Below are positions 55,503-64,000 of a DNA stretch of 64,000 nucleotides, one piece after another. How positions within the stretch are numbered: the stretch's first letter is position 1; the number at the start of each line of letters is the position of its first letter. The position numbers and the translations under genes were made by a program. The DNA is from Pseudomonas caricapapayae. GTDB taxonomy: Bacteria > Pseudomonadota > Gammaproteobacteria > Pseudomonadales > Pseudomonadaceae. Location of the stretch: positions 30,804 to 94,803 of the forward strand of contig NZ_LJPW01000041.1 of the NCBI RefSeq assembly GCF_001400735.1. The letters run 5' to 3'. The notes below the pieces were generated by a model, which worked only from the letters and a program-made list of their open reading frames with translations, did no database searches and was not told where the DNA came from.

Positions 55503-56777
55503 GTGCTGGCACATATGATGGAATGGCTGAATCTGGGCGTGCGCTGGATTCACATGATCGTGGGCGTCGCCTGGATCGGCGCATCGTTCTACTTCGTCTG
55601 GCTGGAGAACAACCTCAACCGCAGCAATCCGCGTGACGGGTTGTCGGGGGACTTGTGGGCCATCCACGGTGGCGGTATTTACCACCTGGAGAAGTACAAG
55701 CTCGCGCCACCGACCATGCCGGAGAACCTGCACTGGTTCAAATGGGAAGCCTATTCCACCTGGCTGTCGGGCGTCGCGCTGTTGTGTGTGGTGTTCTACG
55801 CCAACCCGACGCTGTACCTGCTGGCACCGGGCAGCAGCCTGAGCGGTGCAGAAGGTGTGCACATCGGCCTGGGTTCGCTGTTTGTCGGCTGGTTCATCTA
55901 CAGCTTCCTGTGCGACTCGCCGCTGGGTAAGCGCCCTGCACTGCTGGGCCTGATTCTTTTCCTGTTGCTGGTCGCGGCGGCTTACGGGTTCAGCAAGGTG
56001 TTCAGCGGTCGTGGTGCGTACCTGCACGTGGGCGCGATCATGGGCACCATCATGGTCGGCAACGTCTTCCGCATCATCATGCCGGCCCAGCGAGCGCTGG
56101 TCGCCGCCATCGCCGAGAACCGCACGCCGGACCCGAGCCTCCCAGCAAAGGGCCTGCTGCGTTCGCGGCACAACAACTACTTCACCCTGCCTGTGCTGTT
56201 CATCATGATCAGCAACCACTTTCCGAGCACTTACGGCAGTGAATACAACTGGCTGATTCTGGCGGGCATCGCCCTCCTGGCGGTGTTGGTACGCCACTAT
56301 TTCAATACGCGGCATGACAGCCATCGATTCGCCTGGACCCTGCCGGTCGCCGCGCTGGGCATGCTCTGCCTGGCGTATGTCACCGGCCCTGCGCAACCAC
56401 CGGCAAAAATCGTTTATCAACCGCTGCCCGGCACGGCAGTCGGTGGCCATCGGGCCGATGAAAAGCCCTTGGCACCCGCAGTTGCACCGGTCGAGGCAAA
56501 GCCTGCCGACAGCGGTGCGGACTTCGCCAAAGTGTACGAAGTGATCCAGCATCGCTGCACGGTGTGCCACTCGGCCACGCCGACCAGCCAGCTGTTCAGC
56601 GTTGCGCCTGCGGGGGTGATGTTCGATACGCCGGAACAGATCCGGCAACAGGCCCAGCGCATCAAGACGCAGGCCGTCACTTCGCCGATCATGCCGCTGG
56701 GCAATATCACCCAGATGACCCAGCAGGAGCGCGAACGGGTCGGAGCATGGATCGATCAGGGCGCACCTATCAACTGA
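55503..56777 (+). CDS. puuD: Membrane urate hydroxylase PuuD with cytochrome c domain
   Basis: A 424-residue inner-membrane enzyme oxidising urate to 5-hydroxyisourate. Eight or so TM helices in residues 1-300 (WLNLGVRWIHMIVGVAWIGA, HGGGIYHLEKYKL with conserved His), then a C-terminal class I cytochrome c domain with heme motif CTVCH near residue 353. This replaces a soluble uricase. GTG at 55503 follows GGAAGGG; ATG four codons later is an alternative. Confidence 0.94.
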   Translation: MLAHMMEWLNLGVRWIHMIVGVAWIGASFYFVWLENNLNRSNPRDGLSGDLWAIHGGGIYHLEKYKLAPPTMPENLHWFKWEAYSTWLSGVALLCVVFYANPTLYLLAPGSSLSGAEGVHIGLGSLFVGWFIYSFLCDSPLGKRPALLGLILFLLLVAAAYGFSKVFSGRGAYLHVGAIMGTIMVGNVFRIIMPAQRALVAAIAENRTPDPSLPAKGLLRSRHNNYFTLPVLFIMISNHFPSTYGSEYNWLILAGIALLAVLVRHYFNTRHDSHRFAWTLPVAALGMLCLAYVTGPAQPPAKIVYQPLPGTAVGGHRADEKPLAPAVAPVEAKPADSGADFAKVYEVIQHRCTVCHSATPTSQLFSVAPAGVMFDTPEQIRQQAQRIKTQAVTSPIMPLGNITQMTQQERERVGAWIDQGAPIN

Positions 56778-56924
56778 TAAAGGCAGCGCCGCGCCCCACT
56801 TTCGCTCCAGACGCCCTGCGCTGGAGCACTTGAGCCCGGCAGCGCGAGTCAGTATCCTCCGCCGCCGCTGCAAAACCGGACCCCCATTCCCCCGTACGTT
56901 GAATCTGACCTGACAGCCAACTAG

Positions 56925-56940
56925 CTGACTGAGCAGTCAG
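56925..56940. promoter_or_regulatory. Operator-like palindrome A3 (tsx)
   Basis: CTGACT-GAGC-AGTCAG, a perfect inverted repeat 205 bases before tsx, inside the 367-base gap after puuD. The arms are identical to A1 before xdhA. The rest of this gap shows no gene. Confidence 0.6.
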
Positions 56941-57144
56941 GACTCTCTCGACCCGGAAAAATGACTTGAAACCGACACGTTAGTGCCGGTTTGAGGATTA
57001 CTTGAACTTTTTTCATTGATTGGCGCAGCTCTTGCTAACAACACAAAGCTGACCAGACAGACAAATTACTGCAACCACAGACAAGGCGTCACTCAGAGAA
57101 CGCCGGTCTGAAAAAATCACGATCTATCTCAAGGGGCTCACCGA

Positions 57145-57930
57145 ATGAACCGTACGTTTTCCAGCGTATTACTGGCCAGCAGTCTGCTGGCCGCCGCGCC
57201 AGCCATGGCCGGGGATATTTTCCAGTGGCAGAGCAACAGCCTGACCTACCTCAACGGGCGGGACTTTGCGGTCAATCCGGAAAACCAGCAGACGTTCACC
57301 TTTGAACATGCTGACAGCTGGAAGTACGGCGACAACTTCTTCTTCGTCGACAAGATCTTCTACAACGGCAAGAAAGATGCGACCGCCGGTGACAATACCT
57401 ATTACGGTGAATTCTCGCCCCGCCTGTCGCTGGGCAAGATAACTGGCCAGAAGTTCGAGTTCGGCCCGATCACCGATGTGCTGATCGCTGCAACTTACGA
57501 GTTCGGCGAAGGCGATAACGAGTCGTACCTGATCGGCCCGGCGTTCGATTTGAAGATTCCGGGCTTCGATTACTTCCAGCTCAACTTCTACCAGCGTCAG
57601 ACCGAAGGCAACCGTCCGGGCGATGGCGTCTGGCAGATCACCCCGGTCTGGTCCTACACCATTCCTGCGGGTAAATCCGATGTGCTGATCGACGGGTTCA
57701 TGGACTGGGTGGTGGACAACGACAAGACGTCGCGTGGCACTTACCACTCCAACCTGCACTTCAACCCGCAGATCAAATATGACCTGGGCAAGGCGCTGAA
57801 CTACCCGGAGCGTCAGCTGTACGTCGGTATCGAATACGATTACTGGACCAACAAATACGGCATCAAGGACAGCAGCGCCTTCGACACCGACCAGAACACC
57901 GCGAGCTTGCTCGTGAAGGTGTTCTTCTAA
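57145..57930 (+). CDS. Tsx-family nucleoside-specific outer-membrane channel
   Basis: A 261-residue outer-membrane beta-barrel. Signal peptide ending PAMAGD, alternating aromatic strands (FQWQSNSLTYLNGRDF, YYGEFSPRLSLGKI, YVGIEYDYWTNKYG) and a terminal Phe (VKVFF) for BAM recognition. It fits the nucleoside channel family PF03502. Its place at the end of the purine cluster and the shared operator suggest uptake of nucleosides for purine catabolism. ATG at 57145. Confidence 0.88.
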   Translation: MNRTFSSVLLASSLLAAAPAMAGDIFQWQSNSLTYLNGRDFAVNPENQQTFTFEHADSWKYGDNFFFVDKIFYNGKKDATAGDNTYYGEFSPRLSLGKITGQKFEFGPITDVLIAATYEFGEGDNESYLIGPAFDLKIPGFDYFQLNFYQRQTEGNRPGDGVWQITPVWSYTIPAGKSDVLIDGFMDWVVDNDKTSRGTYHSNLHFNPQIKYDLGKALNYPERQLYVGIEYDYWTNKYGIKDSSAFDTDQNTASLLVKVFF

Positions 57931-57951
57931 ACGCCCCGGTTGTGACTCTCG

Positions 57952-57972
57952 TTCCCGCGCCCAGCGCGGGAA
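57952..57972. repeat. REP-like hairpin between tsx and the DUF808 gene
   Basis: TTCCCGCGC-CCA-GCGCGGGAA, nine-base stem with three-base loop, followed by TGCATTTC as at 54804. It sits between convergent genes and could stop transcription from both sides. Confidence 0.75.
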
Positions 57973-58009
57973 TGCATTTCTGAAGCCTCTGCGCGACGTC
58001 CGCCTTCAC

Positions 58010-58918
58010 TCACTCCCTGGCGGTTTTCCAGACCTTGCCAATCAACGTCACCACCAGCACCAGCACCGCTCCGGCAATGATTCCCGCGACCGCATCGATC
58101 AGGGTCGGAACAATCATCGACAGACCACCCACGGCACCCGCCGCCGCTTCAGTCACGCCTTCGACCCAATGATGAGCGAATGGCAAACCGTGGACCAGAA
58201 TCCCGCCGCCGACCATGAACATGGCTGCAGTACCGACGATCGACAGCACTTTCATCAAGACCGGTGCCAGCCACAGCAAAGCGCCACCGATGTTCTGTGC
58301 CGCAGAACTTGCCGTCTTTTTCAGGTGCAGGCCCAGATCGTCCAGCTTGACGATACCCGCCACAAGGCCATAGACACCCACGGTAATCAGTACCGCGACG
58401 ATAACCAGCACGCCGACCTGATCCATGAACGGTCTGGCCGACACCACGCCCAGCGCCAGAACGATAATTTCCGCCGAAAGAATGAAGTCCGTACGAATCG
58501 CGCCCTTGATGCGCTCTTTTTCGAACGCGACCATGTCCACCGATGCATCCGTGGTCGCCTGCTTGCGCTGGTCGTGCTCTTCGCCGGTGTCTGGATGCAG
58601 CCATTTATGGGCGATTTTCTCGAAGCCTTCGAAACACAGGAACGCACCGCCAATCATCAGCAAAGGCAGAATCGCCCAGGGTACGAAAGCGCTGATCAGC
58701 AACGCTGCAGGAACCAGAATGGCCTTGTTGAGCAGCGAACCTTTGGCCACAGCCCAGACAACCGGCAATTCACGATCCGCTGAAACACCGGTGACCTGTT
58801 GGGCATTGAGTGCCAGATCATCACCCAGCACACCCGCGGTTTTTTTGGTGGCCAGCGCCACGTCATCGAGCAGGGTCGCAATATCGTCAAGCAGGGTAAG
58901 CAAGCTTCCAGCAGCCAA
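58010..58918 (-). CDS. DUF808 (YedI-like) membrane protein
   Basis: A 302-residue inner-membrane protein of unknown function. [19 protein letters not shown] ... [20 protein letters not shown] is the DUF808 start; about four residues present in E. coli YedI between LLDD and KKTAG seem missing here. Several TM segments follow. TTG at 58918 is chosen because AAGGA lies eight bases upstream and no ATG occurs before residue 30 or so of the domain. Confidence 0.82.
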   Translation of the reverse strand: MAAGSLLTLLDDIATLLDDVALATKKTAGVLGDDLALNAQQVTGVSADRELPVVWAVAKGSLLNKAILVPAALLISAFVPWAILPLLMIGGAFLCFEGFEKIAHKWLHPDTGEEHDQRKQATTDASVDMVAFEKERIKGAIRTDFILSAEIIVLALGVVSARPFMDQVGVLVIVAVLITVGVYGLVAGIVKLDDLGLHLKKTASSAAQNIGGALLWLAPVLMKVLSIVGTAAMFMVGGGILVHGLPFAHHWVEGVTEAAAGAVGGLSMIVPTLIDAVAGIIAGAVLVLVVTLIGKVWKTARE

Positions 58919-59063
58919 AATGAAAATCCTTGAGCAAGTAAAAAAGCAAACGGCGCTTGGTGAACCACGCGCCAGGGTCAACCGTGTGGCGGCCAACAAC
59001 TCTGACCTTCATCAGGCGTGAACGTTTGACGCTGCAAGCACCAGACAGGCCACGCCGAACTCT

Positions 59064-59573
59064 TCAGATGTGCAACTGAGTGGTCGACACCACCTGGCGC
59101 AACCCCATGAACGACCGAATCTGTCTGACACCGGGCAAGTACAGCAACTGTTCGGCGTGCAGGCGGTTGAAGCTCTGACTGTCCTTGGTGCGCAGCAACA
59201 TGAAGTAGTCGAACTCGCCGGTGACGACATGAAACTCCATGCAGCCGGAAACCTTCTGCGCGGCGGCTTCGAATTGCGCGAATGAGTCCGGCGTCGAGCG
59301 GTCCAGTACGACCCCGATCAGCACCACCATGCCTGCATCCAGAACATCGCCATTGAGCAGCGCCACCACGCCCTTGATCACACCCGCCTCTTTCAGCCGC
59401 TCGACACGCCGCAAGCATGCAGGCGGACTCAGTTTGACCTTTTCGGCAAGTGCCACATTGGAAATGGACGCGTCGCGCTGCAGGGTCTTGAGAATGGCCC
59501 GGTCAATCCTGTCCAGCAGCGGGGCCACGTCGATTCCGGACTTTCGAGCGCGTTCATTTATTGCTTTCATCAT
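59064..59573 (-). CDS. acdR: Lrp/AsnC-family regulator (AcdR-like)
   Basis: A 169-residue regulator. AsnC-type helix-turn-helix (LDRIDRAILKTLQRDASISNVALAEKVKLSPPACLRRVERL) and a RAM ligand domain (VTGEFDYFMLLRTKD). It is divergent from acdS over about 180 bases, the arrangement known for AcdR, which controls ACC deaminase; the name rests on that context. ATG at 59573 (or 59570). Confidence 0.82.
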   Translation of the reverse strand: MMKAINERARKSGIDVAPLLDRIDRAILKTLQRDASISNVALAEKVKLSPPACLRRVERLKEAGVIKGVVALLNGDVLDAGMVVLIGVVLDRSTPDSFAQFEAAAQKVSGCMEFHVVTGEFDYFMLLRTKDSQSFNRLHAEQLLYLPGVRQIRSFMGLRQVVSTTQLHI

Positions 59574-59756
59574 TAAATTCACACACTAAAAGTTTGTTTG
59601 ATTCAGTTCAGACTAACGTTTGTTTTGTAGATAGACAATTATTTGCAACCACGATAATGCGCCTATTTTCTATGATGGGAGCCATGCCGGGCAGCGCGAT
59701 AAAGACATCGAGACCCACCTTCAACGCCCGGATCAACTTATCAATGGAGACCCGAT

Positions 59757-60773
59757 ATGAACCTGAGCAAGTTCAAGCGCTACCCTCTGACCTTCGGCCC
59801 CTCGCCCATTACTCCCCTGAAACGCTTGAGCGAGCATCTGGGCGGCAAGGTCGAGTTGTATGCCAAACGCGAAGATTGCAACAGCGGCCTGGCATTTGGC
59901 GGTAACAAGACTCGCAAACTGGAATACCTGGTGCCGGAAGCCCTCGAAGGCGGCTATGACACTCTGGTATCGATCGGCGGCATCCAGTCCAATCAGACGC
60001 GTCAAGTGGCGGCTGTGGCGGCGCATCTGGGCATGAAATGCGTGCTGGTTCAGGAAAACTGGGTCAACTACTCGGACGCCCTGTATGACCGGGTCGGCAA
60101 TATCGAGATGTCGCGCATCATGGGCGCCGACGTACGCCTGGACTCGGCAGGCTTTGACATAGGCATCCGCCCGAGCTGGGAAAAGGCCATGGCCGATGTC
60201 GTGGAGAGCGGTGGCAAACCGTTTCCGATTCCGGCAGGTTGCTCGGAACACCCTTATGGCGGCCTGGGATTTGTGCGTTTTGCCGATGAAGTTCGTCAAC
60301 AGGAAGAAGAACTGGGCTTCAAATTCGACTACATCGTGGTCTGCTCGGTGACGGGCAGCACACATGCCGGGATGCTGGTCGGCTTCGCTGCCGATGGCCG
60401 TGCGCAGCGGGTGATCGGTATCGACGCCTCGGCCAAGCCGGACAAAACCCGCGAGCAGGTCCTGCGCATTGCCCAGAACACTGCAAAACTGGTGGAACTG
60501 GGTCGCGACATCACCGCTGAAGACGTGGTGCTCGACACCCGCTACGCCTACCCCGAATACGGCCTGCCGAACGATGGCACCCTTGAAGCCATTCGCCTTT
60601 GCGCGCGCCTTGAGGGCGTGCTGACCGACCCGGTCTACGAAGGCAAATCCATGCACGGGATGATCGACATGGTGCGCAACGGCGAATTCCCCGAAGGCTC
60701 GAAAGTGCTCTACGCCCACCTCGGCGGCGTACCGGCGTTGAATGCCTACAGTTTTCTGTTCAAGGACGGTTGA
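59757..60773 (+). CDS. acdS: 1-aminocyclopropane-1-carboxylate deaminase
   Basis: A 338-residue PLP enzyme converting ACC, the plant ethylene precursor, to 2-oxobutyrate and ammonia. The PLP lysine K51 ([11 protein letters not shown]), S78, Y268 and Y294 are all in place, and E295 and L322, the two residues that separate true ACC deaminase from D-cysteine desulfhydrase, are both present. ATG at 59757 follows ATGGAGA. Divergent from the Lrp-type regulator. Confidence 0.95.
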   Translation: MNLSKFKRYPLTFGPSPITPLKRLSEHLGGKVELYAKREDCNSGLAFGGNKTRKLEYLVPEALEGGYDTLVSIGGIQSNQTRQVAAVAAHLGMKCVLVQENWVNYSDALYDRVGNIEMSRIMGADVRLDSAGFDIGIRPSWEKAMADVVESGGKPFPIPAGCSEHPYGGLGFVRFADEVRQQEEELGFKFDYIVVCSVTGSTHAGMLVGFAADGRAQRVIGIDASAKPDKTREQVLRIAQNTAKLVELGRDITAEDVVLDTRYAYPEYGLPNDGTLEAIRLCARLEGVLTDPVYEGKSMHGMIDMVRNGEFPEGSKVLYAHLGGVPALNAYSFLFKDG

Positions 60774-60824
60774 GCCAAAAGTGCTCCTGCAGTCGATAGC
60801 ATCCTTCGACTGCAGTACTTTCTG

Positions 60825-61679
60825 CTAAACCCGAAAATACTTCTGCAGCGCCTGCGCCAGCAAACTCACCGCCTCATCGGTCTGTGACGACGGCGAGCGC
60901 AGGAAAACGATTTCGTGCTCGGGTATCTCAGGCAGGTCATCGAGAATCTGCATGGCTTCCGTGACCCCGCTCCGATCGATCAGGCTGATCGCCAGGCCTG
61001 CTTCCACACAGGCTTTGATGGCTTGATTGGACGGGCTTTCGAGGACTACGCGGGTCTTGCGGCTGTTGGCTTTGAGTGACGCCATCATGGCTTCTCGGTA
61101 AGGACATTGAGCCGCGTGGATGGCCAGCGGCAACGGGTCCGTGGATGCCAGTACGCCCCTTGCCGGCCCGACCCAGACCGGCTTGGTCGATACCAGAAAT
61201 TGCGTATCGGCACTCAGTTGCCCTTTGGGTTGCGCGATCACGGCTGTCTGCAACTTGCCGCGCGCAACCTGCTCGCGCAGGGCGTAGCTGGGTGCGGATT
61301 TCAATTCCAGCACCACATTGGGCCACGCGGCCGCGAACACTGGCAGGATGTCGCGAATGACATGCACAGCGTACTCATCCGGAACGCCCAGTGTGATGCG
61401 TCCGGCCAGATGAGTGCCTTGCAGATCCGCCAGCACCCGGTCATGCGTGGACAACAACTCTGTCGTCGACAACAGCAAGCGCTTGCCCAGCGCCGTCAGC
61501 GACACTGCCTGATTGTCCCGGTTGAGCAAGCGTCCGCCCGCCACGGCCTCAAGGCGCTGAATATGCATGCTCACCGCTGCAGGGCTTTTATGAAGTTGCT
61601 CGGCGGCTGCGGAAAACTTTCCTATTCGCGCCACCGCGTGAAAGGTGCGCAACAGCTCGATGTCTAGAATGGCGGTCAT
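60825..61679 (-). CDS. LysR-family transcriptional regulator
   Basis: A 284-residue regulator. N-terminal helix-turn-helix LRTFHAVARIGKFSAAAEQLHKSPAAVSMHIQRLE is the LysR type, then an inducer-binding domain (GRITLGVPDEYA). Divergent from the EamA exporter over 74 bases, a usual LysR-target layout. ATG at 61679. Confidence 0.9.
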   Translation of the reverse strand: MTAILDIELLRTFHAVARIGKFSAAAEQLHKSPAAVSMHIQRLEAVAGGRLLNRDNQAVSLTALGKRLLLSTTELLSTHDRVLADLQGTHLAGRITLGVPDEYAVHVIRDILPVFAAAWPNVVLELKSAPSYALREQVARGKLQTAVIAQPKGQLSADTQFLVSTKPVWVGPARGVLASTDPLPLAIHAAQCPYREAMMASLKANSRKTRVVLESPSNQAIKACVEAGLAISLIDRSGVTEAMQILDDLPEIPEHEIVFLRSPSSQTDEAVSLLAQALQKYFRV

Positions 61680-61753
61680 GGTTCAGTTTTAATGAATAAC
61701 TCATGCAGTTAATTTTGATTTATTAGACTACGCCGGTTTCGTAACCTGTGTCC

Positions 61754-62686
61754 ATGAACCCACACCTGTCGATTGCTCCAAACGTCTCGCGGCCTGCCTG
61801 GCATCAGGCCATTCCCCTTCCCCTGCTCGAAGCAGCGCTGATTCTGACCTGGAGTTCCGGCTTCGTCGGTGCGCGCTTTTCGCTTGAACACGCGCCGCCG
61901 CTGCTGGTGGTGTTCTGGCGCTGTGTGGTGGTCACCCTGATCCTGCTTCCCTTGGTCGCCAGGCAATTGAAAACGATCCCGCCTGCCACGCTGTTGAAAA
62001 ATGCGGGTATCGGTCTGCTGGCCATGACCGGCTACGTCGCCGGTGTCACGCAAGGCATAGCAATGGGCGTACCCGCGGGGCTGGCTGCGCTGTTCGCCGA
62101 TTTGTTGCCGATGGGCATGGCGCTGCTGGCTGCCGGGGTACTCGGCCAGCGACTTGTCTGGCAAATATGGGCGGGCCTGGGAGTGGGTCTGGTCGGTGTG
62201 GTACTGGTCACGTACAGCGCACTTGCGGTGGGAGATGCGCCGTTGTGGGCATATGGTCTGCCACTGCTGGGCATGCTGTCGCTGGCCATCGCGACGCTGT
62301 GGCAAAAACACGCGACGGCGACGCAACCCATGGACCTGCTCCCCAATCTGTGGCTGCAATGTCTTGTATCGAGCTTCGCGTTTGCCATCATCCAGGGAAC
62401 ACAGGGCAGCCTGGCCCCGATCCCCAGTACCGGTTTTGCGCTTAGCGTGATATGGACGGTGGGGCTGGCGACGCTTGGCGGCTACGGGCTTTACTGGGTG
62501 TGCCTGCGCCGCGCAACGGCTACCCGCGTCGCCAGCGTGCTGTACCTCAGCCCACCGGTGACCATGCTCTGGGCCTGGGCAATGTTCAATGAACCGTTGT
62601 CCTGGCAGATAGCGGCAGGCATGGCAGTGTCAGGCGTCGGGGTGTGGATGGTGGTCCGGGCGGAAGGGCGTCAGGTCACCTCGTGA
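61754..62686 (+). CDS. EamA/DMT-family transporter
   Basis: A 310-residue inner-membrane protein with two EamA repeats and about ten TM helices (ILTWSSGFVGARFSLEHAPP starts the first, LPLLGMLSLAIATLWQKH the second). Metabolite exporters are common in this family; substrate unknown. ATG at 61754, with GTG two codons before. Likely regulated by the divergent LysR gene. Confidence 0.88.
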   Translation: MNPHLSIAPNVSRPAWHQAIPLPLLEAALILTWSSGFVGARFSLEHAPPLLVVFWRCVVVTLILLPLVARQLKTIPPATLLKNAGIGLLAMTGYVAGVTQGIAMGVPAGLAALFADLLPMGMALLAAGVLGQRLVWQIWAGLGVGLVGVVLVTYSALAVGDAPLWAYGLPLLGMLSLAIATLWQKHATATQPMDLLPNLWLQCLVSSFAFAIIQGTQGSLAPIPSTGFALSVIWTVGLATLGGYGLYWVCLRRATATRVASVLYLSPPVTMLWAWAMFNEPLSWQIAAGMAVSGVGVWMVVRAEGRQVTS

Positions 62687-62715
62687 CGCTGTCACGAGGC
62701 GCCTGATGCCGGGGC

Positions 62716-64000
62716 TCAGATCCTGAAACGCGCAACCATGCTCTGCAAATCGCTACCCAGACGCGCCAGTTCTACAGTCGACGCTGCACTTTGCTCGGTG
62801 GCAGATGCGGATTGATCAGCGATGTCGCGTACGCTGAGCACGCTGCGGTTGATTTCGTCGGTCACTGCGCTCTGCTGCTCGGCAGCGGCAGAAATCTGCT
62901 GGCTCATCTGTTCGATCGTACCGATGGACTGATTGATCTCAACCAGCGCCTGCTCGGCCTGACGAGCCAGCACCACAGTACCTTCGGTGCGTTGCAGGCT
63001 CGCATCCATCAGGCCCGATGCGGCACCTGTGCCCTTTTGCAGGGCCTGGATCAGCGCTTCGATTTCGGTTGTGGAGTTCTGCGTACGCTGAGCCAGCGAG
63101 CGTACTTCGTCAGCCACCACCGCAAAACCGCGTCCCTGCTCGCCCGCCCGTGCGGCCTCGATGGCGGCGTTGAGCGCCAGCAGATTGGTCTGTTCGGCGA
63201 CGGCCTTGATCACGTCAATCACGCTGCCGATCTTGCCGCTGTCTTCGGTCAGGCGCTGCATGGCTTCGCCCAGTTGCTTCACTTCACCGGCCAACTGGCC
63301 GATTTCGCGAGTGGCATGCTGCACCACACTGCTGCCGTGAGCGGCACGCTCGCTGGCCTGTTTGGCGGCCAGTGAAGCGTCTTCGGTGTTGCGCGCAACT
63401 TCCTGCACGGTAGACGCCATTTCGTTCATAGCGGTCGCCACCTGATCGACCTCGTTTTTTTGCAGAGTGACGCCCGCGCTGGTCTGTTCGCTGACAGCGG
63501 ACAGTTGCTCGGCCGCCGTGGCGATCTGCGTCACACCGTTGCCAATGCCGCCGATCAGGCCGCGCAGTGAAACGGTCATATGCTGCATGGTGTTCTGCAA
63601 CAGACCCAGTTCGTCCTGGCGGGTGGTGCTGGTGTCGTGAGTCAGATCACCGTCGGCGATCCGGCGCGCAGCAATCACGGTGTCGTTCAACGGCACGGTG
63701 ATCTGACGGGTGATCAGGAACGCGGCGAAGATGCCGATCAGCAGCACCACCAGCGCCACACTCAGCAACTGAACAACGGCAGTGCCCTGTTCTTTTTTGG
63801 CGCTGACCACTTGCTGTGCCATCAAGTCGTCGGCCCGTGCAGCGGTGCCGATGGATTGCTGTTGCAGATTGCTACGAACCTGATCGGTTTGCTGCAGCAT
63901 TTCCGAAATTGACGCCATCAGCACTTTGTACTGTTTCAGCGCGTTCAGTGCGGTGTCCACGGCAGCGTTCGCTTCATTGGGCAACTGGCTGCGCGCAGCC
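62716..64000 (-). CDS. Methyl-accepting chemotaxis protein (5' end missing)
   Basis: The C-terminal 428 or so residues of a chemoreceptor; the frame stays open through the right edge, so the start, first TM helix and most of the ligand domain are outside. Seen in order: end of a four-helix-bundle type sensor region, TM2 ([21 protein letters not shown]), HAMP ([24 protein letters not shown]), and the signalling domain with the hairpin tip [29 protein letters not shown]. No C-terminal CheR-binding pentapeptide. Confidence 0.93.
   Translation of the reverse strand, partial: AARSQLPNEANAAVDTALNALKQYKVLMASISEMLQQTDQVRSNLQQQSIGTAARADDLMAQQVVSAKKEQGTAVVQLLSVALVVLLIGIFAAFLITRQITVPLNDTVIAARRIADGDLTHDTSTTRQDELGLLQNTMQHMTVSLRGLIGGIGNGVTQIATAAEQLSAVSEQTSAGVTLQKNEVDQVATAMNEMASTVQEVARNTEDASLAAKQASERAAHGSSVVQHATREIGQLAGEVKQLGEAMQRLTEDSGKIGSVIDVIKAVAEQTNLLALNAAIEAARAGEQGRGFAVVADEVRSLAQRTQNSTTEIEALIQALQKGTGAASGLMDASLQRTEGTVVLARQAEQALVEINQSIGTIEQMSQQISAAAEQQSAVTDEINRSVLSVRDIADQSASATEQSAASTVELARLGSDLQSMVARFRI

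Overview
The window reads as about 64 kb of chromosome from a plant-associated Pseudomonas of the P. syringae group. Codon use is GC-rich, and much of the gene order matches what I know of Pseudomonas chromosomes: aroC-MFS-mtnBDC, prmB-smr-folE, dnaX-ybaB, and smc-zipA-ligA beside xdhABC. A perfect HrpL promoter (hrp box) and an ACC deaminase gene point to the P. syringae group rather than to P. aeruginosa or P. putida. There is no rRNA, tRNA, prophage, CRISPR array or intact insertion sequence. The first 190 bases hold no gene I can support, and the last gene (a chemoreceptor) runs off the right edge.

Layout. 0.2-4.4 kb: methionine salvage (mtnC, mtnD, mtnB), an MFS transporter and aroC on the minus strand. 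4.5-11.4 kb: small housekeeping and hypothetical genes (secreted hydrolase, tail-anchored GNAT-like protein, prmB, isochorismatase-like protein, smr, a tiny Gly/Pro/His lipoprotein, folE, glutaredoxin-like, LprI-like). 11.4-24.3 kb: GST, a divergent MarR/aminotransferase pair, benE, LD-carboxypeptidase, pyrF, ethanolamine-type permease, a stand-alone solute-binding protein, an exonuclease, ppnP and an MsbA-like ABC exporter. 24.4-28.7 kb: pdxB, tusA, ybaB and dnaX; recR, which usually follows ybaB, is not here. 28.8-34.5 kb: a second stand-alone binding protein, a Tat-exported AcpA-type phosphatase/phospholipase C, a small MscS channel, then a short AT-richer island carrying the hrp box and a 217-residue candidate type III effector, next to the 4.5S SRP RNA gene. 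34.5-43.5 kb: a zinc metallopeptidase, a 140-bp tandem repeat array, ligA, zipA and smc.

43.5-57.9 kb is a complete aerobic purine catabolic cluster: XdhABC and GuaD make urate, PuuD oxidises it, UraH and UraD take it to allantoin, and PuuE, Alc and AllA take it to glyoxylate and urea; a Tsx-type porin probably brings nucleosides in. Two GntR/FCD regulators sit in the cluster. I see two separate sets of inverted repeats that fit them: CTGACT-N4-AGTCAG before xdhA, puuE and tsx, and YTGTAYACAR before the second gntR, uraH and puuE. 58-64 kb: a DUF808 membrane protein, an Lrp-type regulator divergent from a true ACC deaminase (acdS), a LysR regulator divergent from an EamA exporter, and the partial chemoreceptor.

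The strongest candidate for something undescribed is the HrpL-driven gene at 32809-33462. It has its own hrp box, ribosome site and terminator, an N-terminus that fits type III secretion, and a C-terminal half with an HxD...H...R pattern that resembles DUF1826 or 2-oxoglutarate/Fe(II)-type enzymes. No function has been read from any database; everything here comes from the sequence and recalled family knowledge.
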